Shown: positions 45,782 through 56,194, counted from the stretch's first letter. The stretch is 64,000 bases of DNA from Paracoccus sp. N5 (GCF_000371965.1 NZ_AQUO01000002.1:884001-948000), one strand, 5' to 3'. The notes: generated from the sequence alone by a model not told the origin. Numbers and translations: made by a program.

Positions 45782-46693
45782 ATGAACAGACCCGCCCGCC
45801 CCGGCCATACGCCCAGCGTCCAGGAGTTGCGCGCGCTGGTCTTCTGTGCCGAGACCGGCTCGGCCTCGCGCGCGGCCGAGGCGCTCAACCTGACGCAAAG
45901 CGCCGTCAGCCGCGCCATCCGGACGCTGGAGGAGCGGCTGGGCGTGCGGCTGTTCCGCCGCGTGCGCCAGCGGCTGATCCTGTCGGACGCCGGCCGGGCG
46001 CTGGTGCGCGATTCGCGCGAGATCCTCGACCGGCTGGAACGCTCGGCCCGGATGGTGATGTCCTTCGGCGACGGCGGCGAGGTGCTGCGGCTGGCGGCGC
46101 TGCCGACATTCGCCGCCATGTGGCTGATCCCGCGCCTGCCGGATTTCGCGCGGGCCCATCCGCAGGTCTCGATCGACCTGACCGCCGCGCTGGGTCCGGT
46201 GGATTTCGAGGACAGCCCCTTTGATGCCGCCCTGCAACGCACCGAATTCGCCCGCCCCGGCGCGCGGGTCATGCCGCTGGTGCGGGAAAACCTGGTGGTG
46301 GTGGCGGCGCCCGGGCTGGTCGGGCCGGCCGACCCCGAGCCGGCGGCGCTGATGCGCTGGCCGCTGATCCAGCAGGCGACGCGGCCGGAGCTGTGGAGCG
46401 ACTGGTTCGCGCTGGCCGGAGTCGATGCCTTCGACCGGCTCCGCGGGCCGCGTCTGCAGCATTTCGACATGGTGATCGCGGCGGCGCAGGCGGGCTTGGG
46501 CATCGCGCTGCTGCCCGACATCTTCGCCGCTGCCGCGCTGCGGACCGGCAGCCTGCGCCAGGTCAGCCCGCTGGTGCTGCCCGGGCGCTGGCCCTATGGC
46601 CTGATCCGCCCGCAGGGCCAGGACAGCGCGGCCCTGGCGGCCTTCGCCGATTGGCTGGAGCGCATTGCCGAAAACGAAGGCGCCCGCGACTGA
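45782..46693 (+). CDS. LysR-family regulator (GcvA-like)
   Basis: A 303-residue LysR regulator with an N-terminal helix-turn-helix (SASRAAEALNLTQSAVSRAIRTLEERLGVRLFRR) and a substrate-binding domain of the GcvA subgroup (LAALPTFAAMWLIPRLPDFARAHPQVSIDL). Divergent to gcdH and the CoA transferase, so it most likely controls glutarate breakdown; glutarate or glutaryl-CoA would be the natural inducer, by inference. Confidence 0.9.
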   Translation: MNRPARPGHTPSVQELRALVFCAETGSASRAAEALNLTQSAVSRAIRTLEERLGVRLFRRVRQRLILSDAGRALVRDSREILDRLERSARMVMSFGDGGEVLRLAALPTFAAMWLIPRLPDFARAHPQVSIDLTAALGPVDFEDSPFDAALQRTEFARPGARVMPLVRENLVVVAAPGLVGPADPEPAALMRWPLIQQATRPELWSDWFALAGVDAFDRLRGPRLQHFDMVIAAAQAGLGIALLPDIFAAAALRTGSLRQVSPLVLPGRWPYGLIRPQGQDSAALAAFADWLERIAENEGARD

Positions 46694-46711
46694 GCCCGGG
46701 CGCCCGGTCGA

Positions 46712-48040
46712 TCAGGCGTCGCCCTTGAAGTCCATGCGGCCGGCCAGCAGCACCGCCACGGTCGAGCAGACCGCGCCCGAGAGCAGGTAGAGCCCCGCCG
46801 CCGGCAGCCCGAGCCAGGTCGAGAGCAGCAGCGCGGTCAGCGGCGCGAAGCCGGCGCCGAAGAGCCAGGCCAGGTCCGAGACGATGGCCGAGCCGGTATA
46901 GCGGTTGCGCGCCTCGAACAGCGAGCCGACCGCGCCCGAGCTCTGCCCGAAGCTGAGCCCCAGGATGAAGAAACCGACGATCATGTAGACCGTCTCGCCG
47001 GTCTGTCCGGCCGACAGAAGCAGCGGCGCCATGATCGCAAAGACGCCGATGGCCAGCGCGCCGACCAGCAAGAGTTGCTGGCGCCCGATGCGGTCGGCCA
47101 GGAAGCCCGACAGGAAGATCGCGGCGATGCCGGCGCAGGCGGCCAGGGCCTCGATCACCAGGAAGCTGACCAGGGTTTCGTTGGTGTAGAGAAAGATCCA
47201 GGACAGCGGATAGACCGTGACCATGTGGAACATGGCAAAGCTCGCCAGCGGCACGAAGATGCCCAGAAGCACCGTCGGCCCGTCCTCGGCCAGCGTCGAG
47301 CCCAGCCGGGTCGGCTGCAATTCGCGCGATTCGAACAGCTGGGTGAACTCGTCGGTCGCGACGATGCGCAGCCGGGCGAACAGCGCCACGACATTGACCG
47401 AGAAGGCGACGAAGAACGGATAGCGCCAGCCCCAGTCCAGGAAATCCGCCTCGGACAGGTTCGAGGCGAGATAGGCGAAAAGCAGGCTGGCGACGATCAG
47501 CCCGATCGGCGCGCCCAGTTGCGGGATCATGGCGTAGAAGCCGCGCCGGCTTTTCGGCGAGGTCAGCGCCAGAAGCGACGGCATGCCGTCCCAGGCGCCG
47601 CCAAGCGCCAGCCCCTGCCCGATCCGCAGCACCGCCAGGATGACGACGGCCCAGGCGCCCGCGGTCTCGTAGCTGGGGATCAGACCCATGGCCACGGTGG
47701 CGGTGCCCATCAGGAACAGCGCCACGGTCAGCTTGGTGACGCGGCCATGGCGGCGGTCCAGCGCCATGAACAGCGCCGAGCCCAGCGGCCGCATCAGGAA
47801 GGCCAGCGCCAGCAGGGCGAAGGACAGAAGCGTTCCGGTCAGCGGATCGGTGAAGGGAAAGATCCGCTGCGGGAACACGATCACCGAGGCGATGGCAAAG
47901 ACGAAGAAATCGAAGAACTCGGAGGTTCGTCCGATGATGACGCCCACGGCGATGTCAGAGGGCGAAACCGCATGCCCCTGATGCTTGGAAACCGGGGCGG
48001 CAGGGCGGCCGGCATTGGCCGAAGAAGATGTGCTCGACAT
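46712..48040 (-). CDS. MFS transporter, metabolite:H+ symporter type
   Basis: A 442-residue 12-helix transporter. The segments GVIIGRTSEFFDFFVF in TM1 and MRPLGSALFMALDRRHGR in the TM2-3 loop fit the metabolite:H+ symporter (MHS) family of carboxylate and osmolyte carriers. RIGQGLALGGAWDGMPSLLA lies in TM4-5 and DRIGR in the central loop. The start at 48040 was chosen as the first ATG before the family region. Substrate unknown. It is convergent with the LysR gene and divergent from the oxidase operon. Confidence 0.88.
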   Translation of the reverse strand: MSSTSSSANAGRPAAPVSKHQGHAVSPSDIAVGVIIGRTSEFFDFFVFAIASVIVFPQRIFPFTDPLTGTLLSFALLALAFLMRPLGSALFMALDRRHGRVTKLTVALFLMGTATVAMGLIPSYETAGAWAVVILAVLRIGQGLALGGAWDGMPSLLALTSPKSRRGFYAMIPQLGAPIGLIVASLLFAYLASNLSEADFLDWGWRYPFFVAFSVNVVALFARLRIVATDEFTQLFESRELQPTRLGSTLAEDGPTVLLGIFVPLASFAMFHMVTVYPLSWIFLYTNETLVSFLVIEALAACAGIAAIFLSGFLADRIGRQQLLLVGALAIGVFAIMAPLLLSAGQTGETVYMIVGFFILGLSFGQSSGAVGSLFEARNRYTGSAIVSDLAWLFGAGFAPLTALLLSTWLGLPAAGLYLLSGAVCSTVAVLLAGRMDFKGDA

Positions 48041-48161
48041 GGCGGTGATTTCGATCTGATCCAGATTCCGGCCGGGCTTGGGCCTGAGCCACCCGGCGTC
48101 CCGCCCTCTCCCTGCATCAGAAGCGGGCCGGACAGCATAGGGCAAAACGTCGCATGTCGCC

Positions 48162-48175
48162 TTGACCAAGATCAA
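48162..48175. promoter_or_regulatory. FNR-type box upstream of the quinol oxidase operon
   Basis: TTGACCAAGATCAA matches the FNR/FnrP/NNR consensus TTGAT-N4-ATCAA at nine of ten fixed positions. It is centred 83.5 bases before the cyoA start, so oxygen- or nitrogen-oxide-responsive control of the oxidase is likely. Confidence 0.6.
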
Positions 48176-48251
48176 GGTAGGCAGACGCCACTTGCCCGGT
48201 GCATTCCCGACTCACTCGCCTTGCGCCACCCATCGGACAGCAGGTAGTCCA

Positions 48252-49448
48252 ATGAAAAGAAAAGATAAAATCATCCGCCTCGCAGGGCTTTCGCTTCTGA
48301 TCCCGCTTGCTGCATGCAAGGCCGAGGTGCTGGCCCCGGCCGGTGACGTTGCGGCACGGCAGCGCGACCTTCTGGTCATGTCGACGCTCCTGATGCTGAT
48401 CATCATCGTGCCGGTGATGGCGCTGACCGTGTGGTTCGCGTTGAAATATCGCGCGAAAAACCGCGCGGCCGATTACGCGCCCGATTGGGACCATTCGACC
48501 AAGCTGGAGTTCGTGATCTGGGCGGCGCCGCTCTTGATCATCATCTCGCTGGGGGCGCTGACCTGGGTCGGCACCCATCTTCTGGACCCCTATCGCCGGC
48601 TCGACCGCATCAGCGAGGAGGTGCCTGCCGCGCATGACATGCAGCCGCTGCGGGTCGATGTGGTGGCGATGGACTGGAAATGGCTCTTCATCTATCCCGA
48701 GCAGGGCATCGCCACGGTGAACGAGCTGGCCGTGCCGGTGAACCGGCCGGTCGAATTCACGCTGACTTCGACCTCGGTGATGAACGCCTTCTACATCCCG
48801 GCCATGGCGGGCATGATCTATGCCATGCCGGGGATGCAGACCAAGCTGCACGGCGTCTTCAACAATGCCGGCGAATACAAGGGCATCGCCTCGCATTATT
48901 CCGGCCACGGCTTTTCGGGCATGCATTTCAAGACCTTCGCCACGGATGAGGCGGGCTTCGACGCCTTCGTCGAAAGGACCCGCGCCGGCGGCGGCACGCT
49001 GGACCGCGCCCGCTACCTGGAGCTCGAGGCGCCCAGCGAGAACGTGCCGCCGATGCAGTTTGCCCATGTCGATCCGACGCTGTTCCAGCGCGTGGTGAAT
49101 ATGTGCGTGGCCGAGGGCAAGATGTGCATGGCCGAGATGATGGCCATCGACAGGCAGGGCGGCGGCGGTCTGGCCGGCACCATGAACACCGCGCCCAGCC
49201 ATGACGCACATGCCCGCGGCAGCCGCGCGCCGGTGCTGGGCTGGAAGCCGTTCCAGGTCGCCTCCTACTGCACGCCCGAGGATTCGGCGCTGATGTTCGG
49301 CCGCACGGCCCAGGTCGTGCAGGCGCCGATGGACCTGACGCCGCTGCGCGGCCGGGCGCTGACCCCGCCGCAGAGCGCGCTCGCCCCTTCGCATGACAAT
49401 GACGTGACCCAGCTCGACCCGGCCCCGGGTCAGGCGCGGAATTTCTGA
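48252..49448 (+). CDS. cyoA: Quinol oxidase subunit II
   Basis: A 398-residue lipoprotein subunit (lipobox LAAC at residues ~19-22) with two transmembrane helices (~41-65 and ~85-108) and a periplasmic cupredoxin domain. The CuA ligands of cytochrome c oxidases are absent, as expected for a quinol oxidase. The C-terminus has a long extension (residues ~290-398). In P. denitrificans the ba3 operon is called qoxABCD; cyo and qox names are equivalent here. 12 bases before cyoB. Confidence 0.93.
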   Translation: MKRKDKIIRLAGLSLLIPLAACKAEVLAPAGDVAARQRDLLVMSTLLMLIIIVPVMALTVWFALKYRAKNRAADYAPDWDHSTKLEFVIWAAPLLIIISLGALTWVGTHLLDPYRRLDRISEEVPAAHDMQPLRVDVVAMDWKWLFIYPEQGIATVNELAVPVNRPVEFTLTSTSVMNAFYIPAMAGMIYAMPGMQTKLHGVFNNAGEYKGIASHYSGHGFSGMHFKTFATDEAGFDAFVERTRAGGGTLDRARYLELEAPSENVPPMQFAHVDPTLFQRVVNMCVAEGKMCMAEMMAIDRQGGGGLAGTMNTAPSHDAHARGSRAPVLGWKPFQVASYCTPEDSALMFGRTAQVVQAPMDLTPLRGRALTPPQSALAPSHDNDVTQLDPAPGQARNF

Positions 49449-49460
49449 TCGGACCCGTCC

Positions 49461-51467
49461 ATGGCTACGTTTTCCAACGAGACCACCTTGCTTTTCGGCC
49501 GCCTGAACTGGGACGCCGTCCCGAAGGAGCCCATCGTCTGGGCCACCTTCGTCGCCGTCGCCATCGGCGGCATCGCACTTGTGGCGGTGCTGACGAAATA
49601 CCGGCTCTGGGGCTATCTCTGGAACGAGTGGTTCACCTCGGTCGACCACAAGAAGATCGGCATCATGTATGTGGTGCTGGCGCTGATCATGTTCGTGCGC
49701 GGCTTTGCCGATGCGGTGATGATGCGGCTGCAGCAGGTCTGGGCCTTCGGCGGCTCCGAGGGCTATCTCAACAGCCACCACTACGACCAGATCTTCACGG
49801 CGCATGGCGTCATCATGATCTTCTTCGTGGCCATGCCCTTCATCACCGGGCTGATGAACTATGTCGTGCCCTTGCAGATCGGCGCGCGCGACGTGTCCTT
49901 TCCGTTCCTGAACAACTTCTCGTTCTGGATGACGGTGGGCGGGGCGATCATCACCATGGTCTCGCTGTTCGTCGGCGAATACGCCCAGACCGGCTGGCTG
50001 GCATTCCCGCCGCTGTCGGGCATCGGCTACAGCCCCTGGGTCGGGGTGGATTACTATATCTGGGGTTTGCAGGTGGCGGGCGTCGGCACCACGCTGTCGG
50101 GCATCAACCTGCTGGTCACCATCCTGAAGATGCGGGCGCCGGGCATGACCATGATGCGCATGCCGATCTTCACCTGGACCTCGTTCTGCGCCAACATCCT
50201 GATCGTCGCCTCGTTCCCGGTGCTGACCATGACGCTGATCCTGCTGACGCTGGACCGCTATGTCGGCACCAATTTCTTCACCAACGACCTTGGCGGCAAT
50301 CCGATGATGTATATCAACCTCATCTGGATCTGGGGCCACCCCGAGGTCTATATCCTGATCCTGCCGCTGTTCGGCGTGTTTTCCGAGGTCACCTCGACCT
50401 TCTCGGGCAAGCGGCTGTTCGGCTATAGCTCGATGGTCTATGCCACGGTCTGCATCACGGTGCTGTCCTATCTGGTCTGGCTGCACCACTTCTTCACCAT
50501 GGGCTCGGGCGCCTCCGTGAACTCGTTCTTCGGGATCACCACGATGATCATCTCGATCCCGACCGGGGCCAAGCTCTTCAACTGGCTCTTCACCATGTAT
50601 CGCGGCCGCATCCGCTATGAGCTGCCGATGATGTGGACGGTGGCCTTCATGCTGACCTTCGTGGTGGGCGGCATGACGGGCGTGCTGCTGGCGGTGCCGC
50701 CGGCCGATTTCGTGCTGCACAACTCGCTGTTCCTGATCGCGCATTTCCACAACGTCATCATCGGCGGCGTGCTGTTCGGCCTGTTCGCGGCGATCAACTT
50801 CTGGTGGCCCAAGGCCTTCGGCTTCAAGCTGGACGTGTTCTGGGGCAAGGTCTCGTTCTGGTTCTGGGTCGTCGGCTTCTGGGTCGCCTTCATGCCGCTC
50901 TATGTGCTGGGGCTGATGGGCGTGACGCGCCGGCTGCGGGTCTTCGACGATCCCGACCTGCGGATCTGGTTCGCCATCGCCGCCTTCGGCGCGGTGCTGA
51001 TCGCCTGCGGCATCGCGGCCATGTTCGTGCAGTTCGGCGTCTCGATCCTGCGCCGCAACCGCGCCGACTACCGCGACGTGACGGGCGATCCCTGGGACGG
51101 CCGCACGCTGGAATGGGCGACCTCGTCCCCGCCGCCGGACTACAATTTCGCCTTCAACCCGATCTCGCATGGGCTGGACAGCTGGTGGGCGATGAAAGAG
51201 GCCGGCGTGCCGCGCCCGACCTCGGGCTTCATGGACATCCACATGCCCAAGGGCACCGGCACCGGGGTGATCCTGGCCGCGCTGTCGACGATCTGCGGCC
51301 TGGCGCTGGTCTGGTACATCTGGTGGCTGGCGGCCGTCAGCTTCCTCGGCATCATCGCGGTCTCGATCGCGCATACCTTCAACTACAACCGCGACTATTA
51401 CATCCCGGTCTCCGAGGTTCAGGCGACCGAGGATGCCCGGACGCGCCAGCTTGCGCAGGGGGCCTGA
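49461..51467 (+). CDS. cyoB: Quinol oxidase subunit I
   Basis: A 668-residue, ~15-helix catalytic subunit that reduces oxygen to water and pumps protons. Haem and CuB ligands are visible in HHYDQIFTAHGVIMIFFVAMP (low-spin haem His), WIWGHPEVYILI (CuB His cross-linked to Tyr), VWLHHFFTMG (two CuB His) and AHFHNVIIGG (haem ligands). Length is typical of quinol oxidase subunit I. Starts 12 bases after cyoA and is followed after three bases by cyoC. Confidence 0.97.
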   Translation: MATFSNETTLLFGRLNWDAVPKEPIVWATFVAVAIGGIALVAVLTKYRLWGYLWNEWFTSVDHKKIGIMYVVLALIMFVRGFADAVMMRLQQVWAFGGSEGYLNSHHYDQIFTAHGVIMIFFVAMPFITGLMNYVVPLQIGARDVSFPFLNNFSFWMTVGGAIITMVSLFVGEYAQTGWLAFPPLSGIGYSPWVGVDYYIWGLQVAGVGTTLSGINLLVTILKMRAPGMTMMRMPIFTWTSFCANILIVASFPVLTMTLILLTLDRYVGTNFFTNDLGGNPMMYINLIWIWGHPEVYILILPLFGVFSEVTSTFSGKRLFGYSSMVYATVCITVLSYLVWLHHFFTMGSGASVNSFFGITTMIISIPTGAKLFNWLFTMYRGRIRYELPMMWTVAFMLTFVVGGMTGVLLAVPPADFVLHNSLFLIAHFHNVIIGGVLFGLFAAINFWWPKAFGFKLDVFWGKVSFWFWVVGFWVAFMPLYVLGLMGVTRRLRVFDDPDLRIWFAIAAFGAVLIACGIAAMFVQFGVSILRRNRADYRDVTGDPWDGRTLEWATSSPPPDYNFAFNPISHGLDSWWAMKEAGVPRPTSGFMDIHMPKGTGTGVILAALSTICGLALVWYIWWLAAVSFLGIIAVSIAHTFNYNRDYYIPVSEVQATEDARTRQLAQGA

Positions 51468-51470
51468 GCC

Positions 51471-52088
51471 ATGAGCAGCACGACGACCGACACCATGGGC
51501 CAGTATTGGGAGCTCGAGCCCCATCACCACCCCGAGGGCGCCTCGACCAGCCTGGGCTTCTGGGTCTATCTGATGAGCGACTGCCTGATGTTCGCGGTGC
51601 TCTTCGCGGTCTTCGGCGTGCTGGGCACCAGCTTCGCCGCCGGGCCGGGGCCCAAGGACCTGTTCGACCTGGAACTGGTCGCGGTCAACACCGCGATGCT
51701 GCTTCTGTCCTCGATCACCTTCGGCTTCGCCATGCTCGCCATGGCCAGGGGCGACAAGGGCGGCACGCTGCGCTGGCTCATCGTGACGCTGCTCTTCGGC
51801 CTGTGCTTCCTGGGGATCGAGCTTTACGAATTCGCGCATCTGCTGCACGAGGGCGCGGGTCCGCAACGCTCGGGATTCCTGTCGGCCTTCTTCACGCTGG
51901 TCGGCACGCACGGGCTGCACGTCACCTTCGGCTCGATCTGGCTCATCACGCTGATGGTGCAGATCATGCAGAAGGGGCTGATCCCGGCGAACCGGCGCCG
52001 CATGGCCTGCCTGTCGATGTTCTGGCACTTCCTCGACGTCATCTGGATCGGCGTCTTCACCTTCGTCTATCTGCTGGGGATGATCTGA
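51471..52088 (+). CDS. cyoC: Quinol oxidase subunit III
   Basis: A 205-residue, five-helix COX3-family subunit. It starts near SLGFWVYLMSDCLMFAVLFAVFGVLG and has the central RSGFLSAFFTLVGTHGLHVTFG region. The stop overlaps the cyoD start by one base (TGATG). Confidence 0.95.
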   Translation: MSSTTTDTMGQYWELEPHHHPEGASTSLGFWVYLMSDCLMFAVLFAVFGVLGTSFAAGPGPKDLFDLELVAVNTAMLLLSSITFGFAMLAMARGDKGGTLRWLIVTLLFGLCFLGIELYEFAHLLHEGAGPQRSGFLSAFFTLVGTHGLHVTFGSIWLITLMVQIMQKGLIPANRRRMACLSMFWHFLDVIWIGVFTFVYLLGMI

Positions 52089-52450
52089 TGTCCGCCCATT
52101 CTCATCACGACCACGACCATGGCAGCTTCGGCTCCTACATGAAGGGCTTCGTGCTGTCGGTGATCCTGACGGCCATCCCCTTCGCCATCGCCATGTCCGG
52201 CGGTTTCGAAAGCCGGGGCGTGACGGCCCTGGTCATCATTGCCTTCGCGGTGGTGCAGATCCTGGTCCACATGGTCTATTTCCTGCACATGACCGGCAAC
52301 CAGGAAGAAGGCTGGACGCTGATGTCCACCATCTTCACCATCGTCATCGTGGTGATCCTGCTCGCCGGCTCGATCTGGGTCATGTATCACATGAACACCA
52401 ACATGATGCCGCAGATGGACCACGAGGCGATGCAGGGCTTCGGCTCGTGA
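52088..52450 (+). CDS. cyoD: Quinol oxidase subunit IV
   Basis: A 120-residue, three-helix subunit with a His-rich N-terminus (HSHHDHDHG), then GSYMKGFVLSVILTAIPFAIAM and a VVQILVHMVYFLHM helix, both typical of CyoD. The third helix is near residues 82-100. The stop overlaps the GTG start of the SURF1 gene. Confidence 0.93.
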   Translation: MSAHSHHDHDHGSFGSYMKGFVLSVILTAIPFAIAMSGGFESRGVTALVIIAFAVVQILVHMVYFLHMTGNQEEGWTLMSTIFTIVIVVILLAGSIWVMYHMNTNMMPQMDHEAMQGFGS

Positions 52451-53157
52451 CGCTGCGCCGGCTGGCGCTGCTGACCGGGGCGCTGGCGATTTTCCTGGGC
52501 TTCTGCGCGCTCGGGGTCTGGCAGGTCCAGCGCCTGGCCTGGAAGACCGACCTGATCGCGCGGGTCGAGACGCGGCTGGCCGCCGCCCCCGTCCCTGCCC
52601 CCGGCCCCGCCGGTTGGGCGGGGCTCTCCCCGGCCGACGAATATCGCCGCGTCTCGGCCCGGGGCCGCTATGCCGAGGGGGCCGACACGCTGGTCAAGGC
52701 GGTGACCTCGCGCGGCCCGGGCTTCTGGGTGATGACGCCGCTGACCACGCCCGAGGGCTGGACCCTGCTCGTCAACCGCGGCTTCGTCCCCGAGGACAAG
52801 CGCGCCGAGGCCGACCGCATCCTGCCGCATGGCCCGGTCAGCGTCAGCGGGCTCTTGCGCCTCAGCCAGCCCGGCGGGGCGTTCCTGCGCAGCAACCGGC
52901 CCGAGGCCGGACGCTGGTATTCCCGCGACACCGCCGCCATTGCCGAGACGCTGGGTCTGGGCGAGGTCGCGCCCTATTTCATCGACGCCGATGCCCGCGC
53001 CGACGCGCGCCTGCCCATCGGCGGGCTGACCGTGGTCAGCTTTCGCAACAGCCATCTCGGCTATGCGCTGACTTGGTTTGCGCTCGCCGCGCTTTGGGCG
53101 CTGTGGCTGGGCTGGCTGTGGCGCCGGGGGCCGGCGCCGCGCGACGATCAGCGGTAA
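52447..53157 (+). CDS. SURF1-family oxidase assembly factor
   Basis: A 236-residue SURF1 protein with two transmembrane helices (~7-25 and ~205-224) flanking a periplasmic domain. ALGVWQVQRLAWKTDLI after the first helix and LLVNRGFVPEDKR in the middle are family marks. It starts with GTG inside the cyoD stop. SURF1 inserts haem a into subunit I; a copy within the quinol oxidase operon (Surf1q) is known from P. denitrificans and suggests this oxidase carries haem A. Confidence 0.92.
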   Translation: MTLRRLALLTGALAIFLGFCALGVWQVQRLAWKTDLIARVETRLAAAPVPAPGPAGWAGLSPADEYRRVSARGRYAEGADTLVKAVTSRGPGFWVMTPLTTPEGWTLLVNRGFVPEDKRAEADRILPHGPVSVSGLLRLSQPGGAFLRSNRPEAGRWYSRDTAAIAETLGLGEVAPYFIDADARADARLPIGGLTVVSFRNSHLGYALTWFALAALWALWLGWLWRRGPAPRDDQR

Positions 53158-53295
53158 TCGGCCTAGGTTCTCGGGCGTCGCCGCCTCGAAGGGCGCCCAG
53201 ATATTGCGCTCGCCCGCCTCGCCTTGGGCCATGGCCGGCGCAGCCAGCCCCATTCCCAGGACCGGCGTCAGCGCCGCCGGGCATGTCATGCCCAT
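53158..53295 (-). pseudogene. Possible remnant of a small secreted protein
   Basis: A minus-strand frame with GAGGG 8 bases before ATG 53295 encodes a credible signal peptide (hydrophobic, ending APAMA) and then GEAGERNIWAPFEAATPENLG before running antisense into the SURF1 gene. The convincing part stops at about 53160. It could be a truncated gene whose 3' end is lost. No family recognised. Confidence 0.3.
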
Positions 53296-53371
53296 ATCCT
53301 TGTCCCTCGCTTGGCGCGGGCCACGGAAATCCCGCATTGCTGGGGGAAATCGCGCCGCGACGAGGGAAACC

Positions 53372-54436
<1,065 letters not shown>

Positions 54437-55300
54437 CTATTTCTCCGTCTCGACCAGGCCCTTGACGAACCAGCGCTGCATCAGCACGACGACCAGGATC
54501 GGCGGCAGGATCGCCAGCACCGAGGTCACCATCACGAGGTTCCAGGGCGTATCGGCATCGGCAAAGGAGATCATCTTCTTCAGCGCGATGACGATGGTGT
54601 TCATCTCGTTGGAATTGGTGACCAGCAGCGGCCACAGGTATTGCGTCCAGCCATAGATGAACTGGATCACGAAGATCGCCGCGACATTGGTCAGCGACAG
54701 AGGCCACAGGATGTCCTTGAAGAACCGCCAAGGCCCGGCGCCATCGACCCGCGCCGCCTCCAAGAGCTCGTCCGGTATGGTCATGAAGAACTGCCGGAAC
54801 AGCAGCGTCGCCGTGGCCGAGGCGATCAAGGGCAGGATCAGCCCCGGATACGTGTCGATCAGCCCCAGGTCGACCATGACCTTGTAGGTGGGCTGGATGC
54901 GGACCTCGACCGGCAGCATCAGGGTGATGAAGATCAGCCAGAAACAGGCCATGCGCAGCGGAAAGCGGAAGAAGACGATGGCATAGGCCGAGGCCATCGA
55001 GATCGCGATCTTCCCGAGCGCAATGCCCATGGCGACGATGGTGGTATTGGCCAGAAGCCGCCACAGGCTGACGCCGCCGATCTTGCTGATGCCGCCGGTG
55101 AAGGCGTCCTGGTAGTTCGCCGCCGCCTCGGGTCCGGGCAGCAGCGGCAGCGGCGGGCGCAGGATGGTCTGGGTGCTGTGGGTCGAGGCGATGAAGACGT
55201 AATAGACCGGAAAGGCCACGACGATCACACCGAGGATCATCCAGAAATGCGCCACCATGCGGCCGGCGCCGCGCGGGGCCAGGGGCGAGGCTTCAGCCAT
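54437..55300 (-). CDS. ugpE: Glycerol-3-phosphate ABC transporter permease
   Basis: A 287-residue MalG-type permease with about six helices and the EAA loop EAARVDGAGPWRFFKDILWP. The FVFIASTHSTQTILRPPLPLLPG-like region near the N-terminus is typical of UgpE. The start overlaps the ugpA stop by eight bases. Confidence 0.92.
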   Translation of the reverse strand: MAEASPLAPRGAGRMVAHFWMILGVIVVAFPVYYVFIASTHSTQTILRPPLPLLPGPEAAANYQDAFTGGISKIGGVSLWRLLANTTIVAMGIALGKIAISMASAYAIVFFRFPLRMACFWLIFITLMLPVEVRIQPTYKVMVDLGLIDTYPGLILPLIASATATLLFRQFFMTIPDELLEAARVDGAGPWRFFKDILWPLSLTNVAAIFVIQFIYGWTQYLWPLLVTNSNEMNTIVIALKKMISFADADTPWNLVMVTSVLAILPPILVVVLMQRWFVKGLVETEK

Positions 55301-56174
55301 AATGCACCCTCCGCTCGATGAACCGGAACTGGAAGGCGGTCAGCGCGATCACGATCACCATCAGGATCACCGATTGCGCGGCGGAATCGCCCATGATCAG
55401 GTTCACGAAACCGTCGTTATAGACCTTGTAGACCAGCGTTTCCGTGGCCTTGCCGGGGCCGCCGCCGGTCACCGCATGGATGATGCCGAAGGTGTCGAAC
55501 AGCGCATAGACGGTGTTGACGACCAGCAGGAAAAACGTCGTCGGCGCCAGCAGCGGAAAGACGATGGTCCAGAAGGCATGCCGGCGCGAGGCGCCGTCGA
55601 TGGCCGCCGCCTCTAGAAGAGATCGAGGAATCGCCTGCAAGCCTGCGACAAAAAACAGGAAATTATAGCTTATCTGTTTCCATGTCGCCGCGGCCACCAC
55701 CAGGATCATGGCGTGGTCGGCGTTCAACAGCGGATTCCAGCGGATGCCCATCTGCCGCAGCGGCCAGGCCAGCGTGCCGAAGCTGGGGTTGAACATGAAC
55801 AGCCACAGCATGCCGGCGATGGCCGGCGCGACCGCATAGGGCCAGATCATCAGCGTGCGATAGAAGCCCTTGCCGCGCACCACCTTCTCGGCCTGCACCG
55901 CCAGGAACAGCGCGATCGCCATGGCCAGGAACGCCACCAGCGCCGAGAAGATCACCGTGACCTGAAGCGCGTTCAGATAGGCCGGATCGGCCAGCACCTT
56001 GCGGAAATTCGCCAGGCCCACGAAGCTGGTCTTCAGGCCGAAGGCATCCTCCTTCAGCATCGACTGGCGAAAGGCCTGCGCGGCCGGCCAGTAGAAGAAG
56101 ATCAGCGTGATCGCCAGCTGCGGCGCCACCAGCAGCCAGGGCAACAGCTTGTGCGGAAAGACCGTGCGTCTCAT
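55293..56174 (-). CDS. ugpA: Glycerol-3-phosphate ABC transporter permease
   Basis: A 293-residue MalF-type permease beginning with the UgpA-like region KLLPWLLVAPQLAITLIFFYWPA, with about six helices and the EAA loop EAAAIDGASRRHAFWTIVFP. A stem-loop separates it from ugpB. Confidence 0.92.
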   Translation of the reverse strand: MRRTVFPHKLLPWLLVAPQLAITLIFFYWPAAQAFRQSMLKEDAFGLKTSFVGLANFRKVLADPAYLNALQVTVIFSALVAFLAMAIALFLAVQAEKVVRGKGFYRTLMIWPYAVAPAIAGMLWLFMFNPSFGTLAWPLRQMGIRWNPLLNADHAMILVVAAATWKQISYNFLFFVAGLQAIPRSLLEAAAIDGASRRHAFWTIVFPLLAPTTFFLLVVNTVYALFDTFGIIHAVTGGGPGKATETLVYKVYNDGFVNLIMGDSAAQSVILMVIVIALTAFQFRFIERRVHYG

Positions 56175-56194
56175 CCGTCCCCCTTTGGGATGGG

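Noticed and set aside
46694..46711. Palindrome CCGGGCGCCCGG between the LysR and MFS genes as a bidirectional terminator
   Set aside because: The self-complementary stretch leaves no stable loop beyond a 4-bp stem and has no U-run on either strand.
48117..52028. A 1300-codon open frame antisense to the quinol oxidase operon
   Set aside because: The product is repetitive in His, Asp, Arg and Gln with no domains; it is a shadow of GC-rich codon bias opposite strongly conserved cyoA-cyoC.
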